Source of the DNA: Pseudomonadota bacterium
GTDB lineage: Bacteria; Pseudomonadota; Gammaproteobacteria; Xanthomonadales; Rhodanobacteraceae
Length of the DNA stretch: 64,000 bases
Direction of reading: 5' to 3'
NCBI GenBank assembly: GCA_018240465.1
Contig: JAFEFS010000068.1
Span: 1-64,000 of the forward strand
The notes beneath the pieces were generated by a model. That model was not told where the DNA came from. It searched no databases and was given only the letters and a program-made list of their open reading frames with translations. The position numbers were made by a program, and so were the translations under genes. This document shows positions 18,794 to 26,379 of this stretch, one piece after another. Numbering within the stretch: the stretch's first letter is position 1; the number at the start of each line of letters is the position of its first letter.

Positions 18794-20176
18794 TCAATCT
18801 GCGCCGGCCGGGTACGCGCTGATGCGCAGCGGCAACGGCGGCGCGATCGCATCGAGAACGGTCACGCGCAGCTTGCGCAGCGGCTGCGGCGCGACGCGCT
18901 CGAGCTTGCAGGCCCCGATCGTCGAACCTTGCGCGAGTTCCTGCCAATGGCCGTCGGCGGCCGCACCATGCAAGGCGTAATTCGATACGCGCTGGCCGCG
19001 CTCGATGTCTTCGCCAAGGCGCACGACGCCGATGCGCGCGACCGTGCCGAGGTCGACTTCGGCGACCGCGCCGCGCTCGCCGGTTTTTCTCCATGCCGAG
19101 GCTTTTCCGGCGGCGAGATCGCGCGCGAACAGTGCGTTGCGCGCCGCGCGCCATTCGCGCAGGCGCGCAACATCGTTCGCATGGAACCGGCCCTCGCGCG
19201 TCGGCGGCACGTTGAGCAACAGCTTGGAATTGTGCCCGACCGAGTGGAACCAGATTTCGTTCAAGGTTTCCACGCTCTTGAGCTTGTCGTCCTCGGCCGC
19301 GTGATGGAACCAGCCCGGGCGGATCGACACATCGGCCTCGGCCGGGCGCCAGACGCGGCCGCCCGCGTCGCCGTGCAGCAGCGCGTCGCTCACCTCGGGG
19401 CTGTCCGCGCCGGGATACGGCACGCGTGCGGGATTCACCATCGCCCAGTTCGGATAGCCGGCCATGCCGTTCTCGTTGCCGCACCAGCGCACGTCGGGAC
19501 CGGCGTCGGAATACATCACCGCGTTCGGCTGCAACCTGCGCACGAGCGCGTGGATGCGCGGCCAGTCGTAGGTCTGGTGCCTGCCGTTCGGGCCTTCGCC
19601 GTTGGCGCCGTCGAACCACAATTCGTGGATGTCGCCGTAGCGCGTCAGCAGCTCGCTCAACTGCTCGTGGTAGAAATCGTCGTAGCGCGCGCTGCCGTAA
19701 ACCGGCGAATTGCGGTCCCACGGCGAGCAGTACAGGCCGACGCGCAGGTTCTCGGCGCGACAGGCATCGGCGAACTCGCGCACGACATCGCCCTTGCCGC
19801 CGCGCCACGGGCTGCTCGCGACCGAGTGCTTCGTCGTCTTGGTGGGAAACAGGCAGAAGCCGTCGTGGTGCTTCGCGGTCAGGATCATCGCGCGCGCGCC
19901 GGCATCGCGCGCGCTGCGCGCCCACTGGCGTGCGTCGAGCGCGGTCGGGTTGAAGATCGCCGGATTTTCGTTGCCCAGCCCCCACTCACGATCGGTAAAC
20001 GTGTTGACTCCGAAATGAACGAACATCGCCAATTCGTCGCGCTGCCACAGCAGTTGCTGCGGCGTCGGCCGCGGCAAGGTGTTTGCCGCATCGGCGCAGG
20101 CTGCGCGATGCGGCAGCGCACCCGCACCGAGCGCAGCGGCGCCGGCAGCGATGAAGCGGCGGCGAGACAGGCTCAT
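18794..20176 (-). CDS. Alpha-L-fucosidase (GH29), Tat-exported
   Basis: Releases terminal L-fucose from glycans. The 460-residue protein starts MSLSRRRFIAAGAAALGAG, a twin-arginine signal, so it is exported folded. The catalytic barrel has FVHFGVNTFTDREWG, AKHHDGFCLFPTKTT and ELWFDGANGEGPNG, where the Asp is the family nucleophile. The C-terminal beta domain (VSNYALHGAAADGHWQELA) is of the kind found in alpha-1,3/1,4-fucosidases (GH29 subfamily B). Its ATG overlaps the stop of the upstream fucosidase gene in an ATGA junction, so the two are translationally coupled. Both probably respond to the operator at 21765. Confidence 0.9.
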   Translation of the reverse strand: MSLSRRRFIAAGAAALGAGALPHRAACADAANTLPRPTPQQLLWQRDELAMFVHFGVNTFTDREWGLGNENPAIFNPTALDARQWARSARDAGARAMILTAKHHDGFCLFPTKTTKHSVASSPWRGGKGDVVREFADACRAENLRVGLYCSPWDRNSPVYGSARYDDFYHEQLSELLTRYGDIHELWFDGANGEGPNGRHQTYDWPRIHALVRRLQPNAVMYSDAGPDVRWCGNENGMAGYPNWAMVNPARVPYPGADSPEVSDALLHGDAGGRVWRPAEADVSIRPGWFHHAAEDDKLKSVETLNEIWFHSVGHNSKLLLNVPPTREGRFHANDVARLREWRAARNALFARDLAAGKASAWRKTGERGAVAEVDLGTVARIGVVRLGEDIERGQRVSNYALHGAAADGHWQELAQGSTIGACKLERVAPQPLRKLRVTVLDAIAPPLPLRISAYPAGAD

Positions 20177-21651
20177 TGCGAACCTTCGCTGCTTGGGTGC
20201 AACTCGATCGCTTGGAAATCCAGCCCCAGATCCTCGGCGGCGTAGGCCGGATCGGCGAGACGAATCGACACGGGCATCGCGTTCGCCGCCGGAATGCGAA
20301 ACATGCCGACACCAGCCTTGTCGCCCAAATGCGCTCCACCGACCTCGCGCGCCTCATCGCCGACGGCGATGCGATAGCGTCGGTCGCCGCGCGCCTTGAC
20401 CCCGTCGATATGCAGGGTCAGCACCCGCGCACGCGGCGAGGAAATCGCCGCCGCCAGCACCACCGTCGTCGGATACTGCGTCGTGTAGCCGTTGCCGAAG
20501 CCGAAGCTCGTGCCCGCGGACCAATCGCTGCGCGCGATCCGGATCGATCCGTCCGCGGCAACGGCGATGACTTTTCCGGGCAGGTTCGGATGTCCGACAT
20601 CGAGCGCACCCGGATGCGCGCGCAGCCACGCACCGATGCCGTGCAGCACCTGTGCCTCGAACGGCACGATGGCGCCGTCGCCCATCGGCCCGATGTTGAG
20701 CAGGTAGTTGCCGCCGTGCGCGCGCGCCTCGACCAAGCCGTGCACAAGCTCGCGCACCTTGGCGTCGACGTCGTCGCGCTTCTGCCAGCTGCGATAGCCC
20801 CAGGTCTCGTGATAGATCGACGCCGGCACTTCGAACGGCGGCTGCAGGCCCGGCGGAGGCACTTCGTTGTCGCCGAGGGTGACGAAGTCACCGACGTTGT
20901 TCCAGATGCGTCCGTTGATCGCCGCGCGCGGTTGCAGCTCGCGCACGATCGCCGCGAATTTGCGGCTCTGCTCGGGTGTCGGCGCGGACATGTCGAACCA
21001 GACCTCCGCGATGGGACCGTAGTTGGTCATCAGTTCGCGCAGCTGCTGCTCGATCAACGGCTCCATCGACGCCGGGATCGGGTTGTTGTTGTCGGAATCG
21101 AACGCGTGCCCCGCATGCCAGTCGACCAGCGAGAAATACACGCCGAAGCCGAGGCCGATCCTGCGACACGCCGTCGACAGCAACTTGAGCGGATCCTTGC
21201 CGAACGGCGTGCGCCGGACGATGTTGTAGTCGGTCGACTTCGTGTCGAACATGGCGAAGCCGTCGTGGTGCTTGCTGGTGATGAGGATGTAGCGCGCGCC
21301 GGCGTCCTTGGCCAGCGCACAGATCGCATCGGCATCGAACTTCGCCGCGGTGAAGCGCGCGGCAACCTTGGCGTAGTCCGCGCGCGAGATGTTCGCGAAA
21401 CTCTGGATCTGCTCGGAATAGCCCCGGGTCACCGGCTTGCCCTGCCAGACGCCGCCGAGCTCAGAATACAGGCCCCAGTGGATGAACATGCCGAAGCCGA
21501 GCTGGCGCCAGGCTTCGATGCTCGGCGCGAGTGCAGGCACGCCGTGCGCGGCAACGACCGCCGGCAACGGTGGCGCGGTCTCCGCAGCGACGGCCGGCAC
21601 GAACAATGCCGCGAGCGACGGAATGAAAGCCAGCAACAACTTCAGGTACAC
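20173..21651 (-). CDS. Alpha-L-fucosidase (GH29), secreted
   Basis: A second GH29 enzyme of 492 residues from the GTG at 21651, which has an AGGA ribosome site 7 bases upstream; a TTG at 21726 would give 517. The N-terminus LKLLLAFIPSLAALFVPAVAA is a Sec signal peptide. Family blocks: WRQLGFGMFIHWGLYSELGG, TSKHHDGFAMFDTKS, EVWFDMSAPTPEQ (nucleophile Asp), and LLNIGPMGDG. Together with the Tat-exported paralogue, it suggests action on differently linked fucose residues in the periplasm or outside. The gene is divergent from cutC, with a perfect 20-base palindrome between them. Confidence 0.9.
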   Translation of the reverse strand: MYLKLLLAFIPSLAALFVPAVAAETAPPLPAVVAAHGVPALAPSIEAWRQLGFGMFIHWGLYSELGGVWQGKPVTRGYSEQIQSFANISRADYAKVAARFTAAKFDADAICALAKDAGARYILITSKHHDGFAMFDTKSTDYNIVRRTPFGKDPLKLLSTACRRIGLGFGVYFSLVDWHAGHAFDSDNNNPIPASMEPLIEQQLRELMTNYGPIAEVWFDMSAPTPEQSRKFAAIVRELQPRAAINGRIWNNVGDFVTLGDNEVPPPGLQPPFEVPASIYHETWGYRSWQKRDDVDAKVRELVHGLVEARAHGGNYLLNIGPMGDGAIVPFEAQVLHGIGAWLRAHPGALDVGHPNLPGKVIAVAADGSIRIARSDWSAGTSFGFGNGYTTQYPTTVVLAAAISSPRARVLTLHIDGVKARGDRRYRIAVGDEAREVGGAHLGDKAGVGMFRIPAANAMPVSIRLADPAYAAEDLGLDFQAIELHPSSEGSQ

Positions 21652-21728
21652 GGCGCTTCCTAGGATGGGCGTTTCGGCATGTGCATCGATACGGCGTTGT
21701 CGTCGCGACTTGATGGTGCGCTGCAATG

Positions 21729-21756
21729 TTTACCTGCAACGCGAAAGTGATAGAGT
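21729..21756 (+). promoter_or_regulatory. Candidate promoter of cutC-mannosidase-lacI
   Basis: TTTACC (21729-21734), a 16-base spacer and TAGAGT (21751-21756) form a moderate sigma-70-like pair. The start site would fall near 21763, immediately before the palindromic operator at 21765-21784, a natural place for repression. This is a match by eye only. Confidence 0.35.
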
Positions 21757-21764
21757 CCATCATG

Positions 21765-21784
21765 TGTTTGGATCGATCCAAACA
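21765..21784. promoter_or_regulatory. LacI-type operator, site 1
   Basis: TGTTTGGATCGATCCAAACA is a perfect 20-base palindrome with the central CG typical of LacI-family operators. It sits between the divergent fucosidase operon and the cutC-GH92-regulator operon. The same core (T-T-x-GATCGATC-x-A-A) recurs twice upstream of the TonB receptor operon. The LacI-family protein encoded at 25115 is the obvious candidate to bind it. Confidence 0.75.
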
Positions 21785-21872
21785 CAAGAATGCCCGAATT
21801 CCCGGCAAGATGCACGCCGCACAACGGCATGCACACGTTCAGCTTGTCGTTTTGCCTTGCGCCTGATCGCCT

Positions 21873-22598
21873 ATGCCCCTGCTCGAAATCGCCGCCGCCT
21901 CGATCGCCTCCGCCCTTGCCGCGCAGGAAGGTGGCGCCGACCGTATCGAACTCTGCGCCAACCTGCGCGAGGGCGGCACGACACCGTCGCACGGCACGCT
22001 TGTCGAGGCGCGCAAGCGGCTGCGTATCCCGATCCACGTACTGGTGCGTCCGCGCGGCGGCGATTTTCTCTACAGCGAGCTCGAGGCCGAAGCCATGCTC
22101 GGCGACATCGAAGATTGCGTGCGCAGCGGCGCGGATGGCGTCGTCATCGGCGCGCTCGACGCGGACGGCAATGTCGATGTCGCGCTGTGCCGACGCCTCG
22201 TCGCGGCCGCCGGCACGCTCGACATTACCTTCCATCGCGCCTTCGACACGGCGCGCGATCCGGCCGCGGCACTCGAGGACATCATCGCGCTCGGCTGCGC
22301 GCGCGTGCTCACGTCGGGCGCGGCGGCGAGCGCGGCGCAGGGTGCCGATGCGATCGCGAACCATGTGCGCCGGGCGAGAGGCCGCATCGCAATCCTGGCC
22401 GGCGGCGGCGTCAGAGCCGACAACGTGCGCGAACTGGTCGCGCGCACGGGCGTGGTCGAGTGCCATTCCTCGGCCGGTACGACACGCCGCTCGGGCATGC
22501 GCCTGCGTCGCGAAGACCTTCCCGGACTGGAGCCGGATTTCGTGCAGACCGACGTTGCGCGCGTGCGCGCAATCGTTGCGGCGTTGCGTGAGGCCTGA
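21873..22598 (+). CDS. cutC: CutC family protein
   Basis: A TIM-barrel protein of 241 residues in the CutC family, historically linked to copper homeostasis but often found among glycan-degradation genes. Family blocks: LEIAAASIASALAAQEGGADRIELCANLREGGTTPS at the start, VLVRPRGGDFLYS, GVVIGALDADG, TFHRAFD, RVLTSG, ILAGGGV and ECHSSAG. It is the first gene of the plus-strand unit and precedes the GH92 mannosidase by 64 bases. That position points to a role in glycan metabolism (for example a lyase or hydrolase on a sugar acid), not copper; this is inference. Confidence 0.93.
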   Translation: MPLLEIAAASIASALAAQEGGADRIELCANLREGGTTPSHGTLVEARKRLRIPIHVLVRPRGGDFLYSELEAEAMLGDIEDCVRSGADGVVIGALDADGNVDVALCRRLVAAAGTLDITFHRAFDTARDPAAALEDIIALGCARVLTSGAAASAAQGADAIANHVRRARGRIAILAGGGVRADNVRELVARTGVVECHSSAGTTRRSGMRLRREDLPGLEPDFVQTDVARVRAIVAALREA

Positions 22599-22662
22599 CC
22601 CCGCCATGGTGACGGAAGCGAAGGCAACCGAGCCGACCGAAAGCGAAAAGGAACGTTTCGTG

Positions 22663-25083
22663 ATGTCAAACCAGATACCAGCCGCCATCCTGCTCGCCGT
22701 CATGTCGTGCGCGGGCGCCGTCGCCGCGGAAGCGGACCCGATCGCCACGGTCAACACCTTCATCGGCACCCAGGACGAGGGCAACACGTTCCCGGGCGCG
22801 TCGGCACCGTTCGGCATGATCCAGGTCAGTCCGATCGGTTCGCACTACGCCGGCTGGCAATACACCGACAAGAAGATCCGCGGCTTCGGCCACTTTTTCC
22901 TTTCGGGCGCGGGCTGCTTCGAGCAGGGTGGCCTCATCTCGATCCTGCCGGTGACCGGCACGATCGGCGCCGGTGCCGGCTTCGCCTTCGACACGAGCAA
23001 ACCGGAGACCTTCGACCAGTCGCACTACGCCGCCGCCTACGAACACCAGGGCGAGATCGGCAGGCCCGGCTACTACAAGGTGCGCCTGACGGACTACGGC
23101 GGCATCAATGTGGAAACCAGCGCGCTGACCCGCGTCGGTGCTGAGCGCTACACGTTCGCCGGCGACGCGCAGGCGCAGATTCTCGTCAACCTCGGCCAGG
23201 CCACAGTTCGCCACCGCATCATCCACAGCGAGCTCAAGGTCGTCGGCGACCGCGCCGTCGAGGGCTCGCTCGAAGCGATCGGCTTTTGCGGCGGCAGCGC
23301 GTACACGACCTGGTTCCGGCTCGAATTCGACCGCCCATTCCGCGCGCACGGTACCTGGGGCAAGCTCAAGGCGATACCCGGCACGAACGAAACCAGCGCC
23401 GCCGAAGCCCCGAACGGCGCCTGGTTCACGTTCGACACCAAGGACTCGCGCAACGTGACGATCCTGAGTGCGGTCTCGCACGTCGATGCCGAAGGCGCGC
23501 GCAACAACCTGCGCGCGGAAGGCTACGGCGGGGGCAGGCCGCTCGCGTTCGACGAAGTGAAGCAACGCGCACAGGACGCCTGGCGCAAGGAGCTCGCCAG
23601 CGTGCGCGTGCGCGGCGGCACGCCGGAAGACCGCGTCGTGTTCACCACCTCGCTCTATCACAGCCTGCTGCAGCCGCTCACCGGCAGCGACGCCGACGGC
23701 CGCTACCGCGGCTGGGATGACGCGATCCACACTGCAGACGGCTGGACCTACTACGAATACTTCTCGCTCTGGGACACCTACCGTGCGCAGAACCAGTTGC
23801 TCGCGATCCTGCGTCCGCAGCGTGCGCGCGACATCGCCCGAACGGTGGTGACGATCGCCGAACAGGGTGGCTGGCTGCCACGCTGGGGCTATGCGAACTA
23901 CGAGACGAACACGATGACCGGCGACCCGGTCACGCCGTTCCTCGCCGATCTGTGGAAGTACGGCGCGCTGCAGGACGAGGAAGCCAAGCGTGCCTACGCT
24001 GCGCTCAAACAGAACGCCGACGGTGTACCGCCGCGTTCGTGGCGCGAGGAAGGTCGCGCCGGCAACCCCAACTACATCGCCCACGGCTTCGTCGAGTACG
24101 AGAAAACCTCGTCGAAAAAGAAGTCGATGGATGTCGACCAGGAGCACGCGGCCTCGGCGACGTTCGAGTACGCGCAGGCCGATTGCGCGCTCGCCCTGAT
24201 GGCGCGCGGCCTCGGCGAGAACGCCGATGCACGGCGCTGGGCGGCGCGCAGCGGCAACTGGAAGAACCTGTGGGATGCCTCGGTCGTGGACAACGAGCAC
24301 GGCGGCTTCAAGGGTTTCCCGCGGCCGAAAACGATCGATGGCAACTGGTACTCGCCAAAGGACAAGCCGTATCTGCCGTCGAGCGAGGACGGTTTCCACG
24401 AGGGCACCGCCTGGCAGTATCAGTGGCTCGAACAGCAGGATGTGCCATCACTGGTCAAGGCGATGGGCGGTGCCGAACAGACGCATAAACGTCTGGACGT
24501 CTTCTTCGCGCTGGACAAGCTGCTCGCCGATCCGCTGCATGCGGCGCGCAAGGAATGGGTGATGGGCGCCTACGACTACTACAATCAGTTCCGCTACAAC
24601 CCGAACAACGAACCCGATCTGCACAGCCCGTGGATGTACACGCTGACCGGTGCGCCATGGAAGACCGCGGTCGTGCTGCGCGCCGCGCAGACCCTGTTCA
24701 CCGACGGACCGAACGGCGTCACCGGCAACGACGACCTCGGCACGATGTCGGCCTGGTACCTGTTCAGCGCGCTCGGCCTCTATCCGGGCATGCCGGGCAC
24801 CGGCCAACTGCTGCTGCACGCGCCGCGCTTCGAGCACGTCGAGATCGACCTCGCCGGCGGCAAGGCGCTCGTGGTCGACGCACCCGGCGCCGACGGACGC
24901 AAGCTGCAATACATCGAAGCGGCACAGATCGACGGCCGTAGCCAGTCGAAAGTCTTTACCGACTGGGACACGCTGCGCCACGGCGCGACGATCCGCTACG
25001 CGCTGGCCGACAAGGCACCGGCCTGGGGCACGCATGTCGCCGACCTGCCGCCGGCGGCCTGCCCGAATACGCCGGTCCGTTGA
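22663..25083 (+). CDS. GH92 alpha-mannosidase
   Basis: A calcium-dependent exo-alpha-mannosidase of family GH92, with activity mostly on alpha-1,2 linkages in N-glycans or yeast mannan. The 806 residues start at ATG 22663 with an AAAAGGAA ribosome site 10 bases before; ATG 22606 is an alternative. The signal peptide is MSNQIPAAILLAVMSCAGAVAA. The N-terminal beta domain begins with the hallmark VNTFIGTQDEGNTFPGASAPFGM. The catalytic helical barrel contains DTYRAQNQLLAIL, and its end carries GNDDLGTMSAWYLFSALGLYPG, which holds the catalytic base acids. The regulator gene follows 31 bases later. With the fucosidases this suggests degradation of fucosylated, mannose-containing glycans. Confidence 0.95.
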   Translation: MSNQIPAAILLAVMSCAGAVAAEADPIATVNTFIGTQDEGNTFPGASAPFGMIQVSPIGSHYAGWQYTDKKIRGFGHFFLSGAGCFEQGGLISILPVTGTIGAGAGFAFDTSKPETFDQSHYAAAYEHQGEIGRPGYYKVRLTDYGGINVETSALTRVGAERYTFAGDAQAQILVNLGQATVRHRIIHSELKVVGDRAVEGSLEAIGFCGGSAYTTWFRLEFDRPFRAHGTWGKLKAIPGTNETSAAEAPNGAWFTFDTKDSRNVTILSAVSHVDAEGARNNLRAEGYGGGRPLAFDEVKQRAQDAWRKELASVRVRGGTPEDRVVFTTSLYHSLLQPLTGSDADGRYRGWDDAIHTADGWTYYEYFSLWDTYRAQNQLLAILRPQRARDIARTVVTIAEQGGWLPRWGYANYETNTMTGDPVTPFLADLWKYGALQDEEAKRAYAALKQNADGVPPRSWREEGRAGNPNYIAHGFVEYEKTSSKKKSMDVDQEHAASATFEYAQADCALALMARGLGENADARRWAARSGNWKNLWDASVVDNEHGGFKGFPRPKTIDGNWYSPKDKPYLPSSEDGFHEGTAWQYQWLEQQDVPSLVKAMGGAEQTHKRLDVFFALDKLLADPLHAARKEWVMGAYDYYNQFRYNPNNEPDLHSPWMYTLTGAPWKTAVVLRAAQTLFTDGPNGVTGNDDLGTMSAWYLFSALGLYPGMPGTGQLLLHAPRFEHVEIDLAGGKALVVDAPGADGRKLQYIEAAQIDGRSQSKVFTDWDTLRHGATIRYALADKAPAWGTHVADLPPAACPNTPVR

Positions 25084-25114
25084 TGCGAATACGCGCCGAT
25101 CAGGGGGAAGGAAC

Positions 25115-26164
25115 ATGAAGAAGGCCGCAACCGGATCCGCGTCCACGCAGCGTGCGCCGACGGTCTGCGACATCGCCGCCGGCGCGGGCGTGTCGCGCGC
25201 GACGGTGTCGCTCGTGCTGCGCGAAAGCCCGCTCGTGCATGCGGACACACGCGCGCGCGTGCAGGCCGAGCTGAAGAAGCAGAATTACGTCTACAACCGC
25301 GGCGCGGCGAACCTGCGTCGGCGCACCTCGAATGCGATCGCGCTCGTGATCAACGACCTGGCAAACCCGTTCTTCGCCGAGTTCGCCACCGGCGTCGACG
25401 AGGCACTCGGCGAGCGCGGCTACGTCACCCTGCTCGGCAACACCGGCGAATCCCCGCAACGCCAGCAGGCCGTGCTTGCCTCATTGATGGAGCACACCCC
25501 GGCCGGACTGATCCTCTCCCCGGCGGAGCACAGCGATGCGGCGCAATTGCGCAGCGTGCTCGGCCCGCACCTTCCGGTGCTCGTGTTCAACCGCAAGATC
25601 GAAGGCGGCAACTGGGATTTCCTCGCCCTCGACAACCAGCACGGCGCCGAACTCGCCACCGCGCACCTGATCGAACGCGGACACCGCCGCATCGCATTCT
25701 ACGGCGGCCACGCGGATTCCAGTTCGTGCCGGCAGCGCCGTGCCGGTTTCGAGAAGGCGATGCGCGCGGCCGGTCTGCATGCGCGCAAGGAGTGGATGAT
25801 CGAGACCAAGCCGAGCCGCATCGATTCCGCGGCGAGCACGCCGGCGCTGTTCCAGGGCAAGCACCATCCGACCGCGGCGGTCTGCTACAACGATGCGGTC
25901 GCGCTGGGACTGATGCTAGGCCTGGTTGCGCGCAGCTTGCGTCCGGGGCGCGACTTCGCCCTGACCGGATTCGACGACATTCCCGAAGCCGCGCTCGCCT
26001 CGCCGCCGCTGACCACGATCGCCACACAACCGCGTGAGCGCGGACGGCAGGCGGCGGAGTTGCTGCTCGCCCAGCTCGGCGCGGCACACACCCGATTCCG
26101 CCAGACTACTGCGTCCGCGCAATTGCAGGTGCGCGCGAGCACTCCTCCGCCGACATGTACATGA
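25115..26164 (+). CDS. LacI-family transcriptional regulator
   Basis: A sugar-responsive repressor of 349 residues. The N-terminal helix-turn-helix reads TVCDIAAGAGVSRATVSLVLRES (about 16-38), followed by the hinge NYVYNRGAANLRR. The effector domain is a periplasmic-binding fold: IALVINDLANPFFAEFATGV, LLGNTGES, LALDNQHGAELATAHLIERGHRRIAFYGG, CYNDAVALGLMLGL and LTGFDDIPEAALASPPLTTI. ATG 25115 has an AGGGGGAAGG ribosome site. Three palindromes of one type flank its gene (21765, 26234, 26325), so it is the probable regulator of both glycan operons and the fucosidases. Effector unknown; mannose, fucose or an oligosaccharide are candidates. Confidence 0.93.
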   Translation: MKKAATGSASTQRAPTVCDIAAGAGVSRATVSLVLRESPLVHADTRARVQAELKKQNYVYNRGAANLRRRTSNAIALVINDLANPFFAEFATGVDEALGERGYVTLLGNTGESPQRQQAVLASLMEHTPAGLILSPAEHSDAAQLRSVLGPHLPVLVFNRKIEGGNWDFLALDNQHGAELATAHLIERGHRRIAFYGGHADSSSCRQRRAGFEKAMRAAGLHARKEWMIETKPSRIDSAASTPALFQGKHHPTAAVCYNDAVALGLMLGLVARSLRPGRDFALTGFDDIPEAALASPPLTTIATQPRERGRQAAELLLAQLGAAHTRFRQTTASAQLQVRASTPPPTCT

Positions 26165-26223
26165 AAGAAAGCCGCACGCTACCGCAAAGCAGCATGCATT
26201 CGATACAAAACTATGCTATTTTT

Positions 26224-26252
26224 TTGCAAGAGTATTTAGATCGATCTAATTT
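26224..26252 (+). promoter_or_regulatory. Candidate promoter of the TonB receptor operon
   Basis: TTGCAA (26224-26229), a 17-base spacer and TAATTT (26247-26252) resemble a sigma-70 promoter in a distinctly AT-rich gap. The palindrome at 26234-26251 lies exactly in the spacer and -10 region, so a bound repressor would exclude RNA polymerase. The leader to the ATG at 26380 is about 120 bases and holds a second operator. Confidence 0.5.
26234..26251. promoter_or_regulatory. LacI-type operator, site 2
   Basis: ATTTAGATCGATCTAATT contains the perfect 14-base palindrome TTAGATCGATCTAA (26236-26249). It shares the GATCGATC core with the 20-base operator at 21765. It overlaps the candidate promoter of the TonB receptor operon. 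Confidence 0.7.
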
Positions 26253-26324
26253 CCGCGGTATACGAACTTCCCGAGCAGCATCGCCGCAAATGGGGCGAGT
26301 CAAAGCTCGTTTTTTATCGAGTGA

Positions 26325-26342
26325 ATTTAGATCGTTCTAAAT
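26325..26342. promoter_or_regulatory. LacI-type operator, site 3
   Basis: ATTTAGATCGTTCTAAAT is an 18-base palindrome with one mismatched pair, the same motif as site 2, centred 91 bases downstream of it. Spacing of nearly nine helical turns would allow two repressor dimers to act on one face, perhaps by looping. It lies 38 bases before the receptor start codon. Confidence 0.68.
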
Positions 26343-26379
26343 CACGCCCATTCATTAAATCAGATCTGAGGGGATCGAG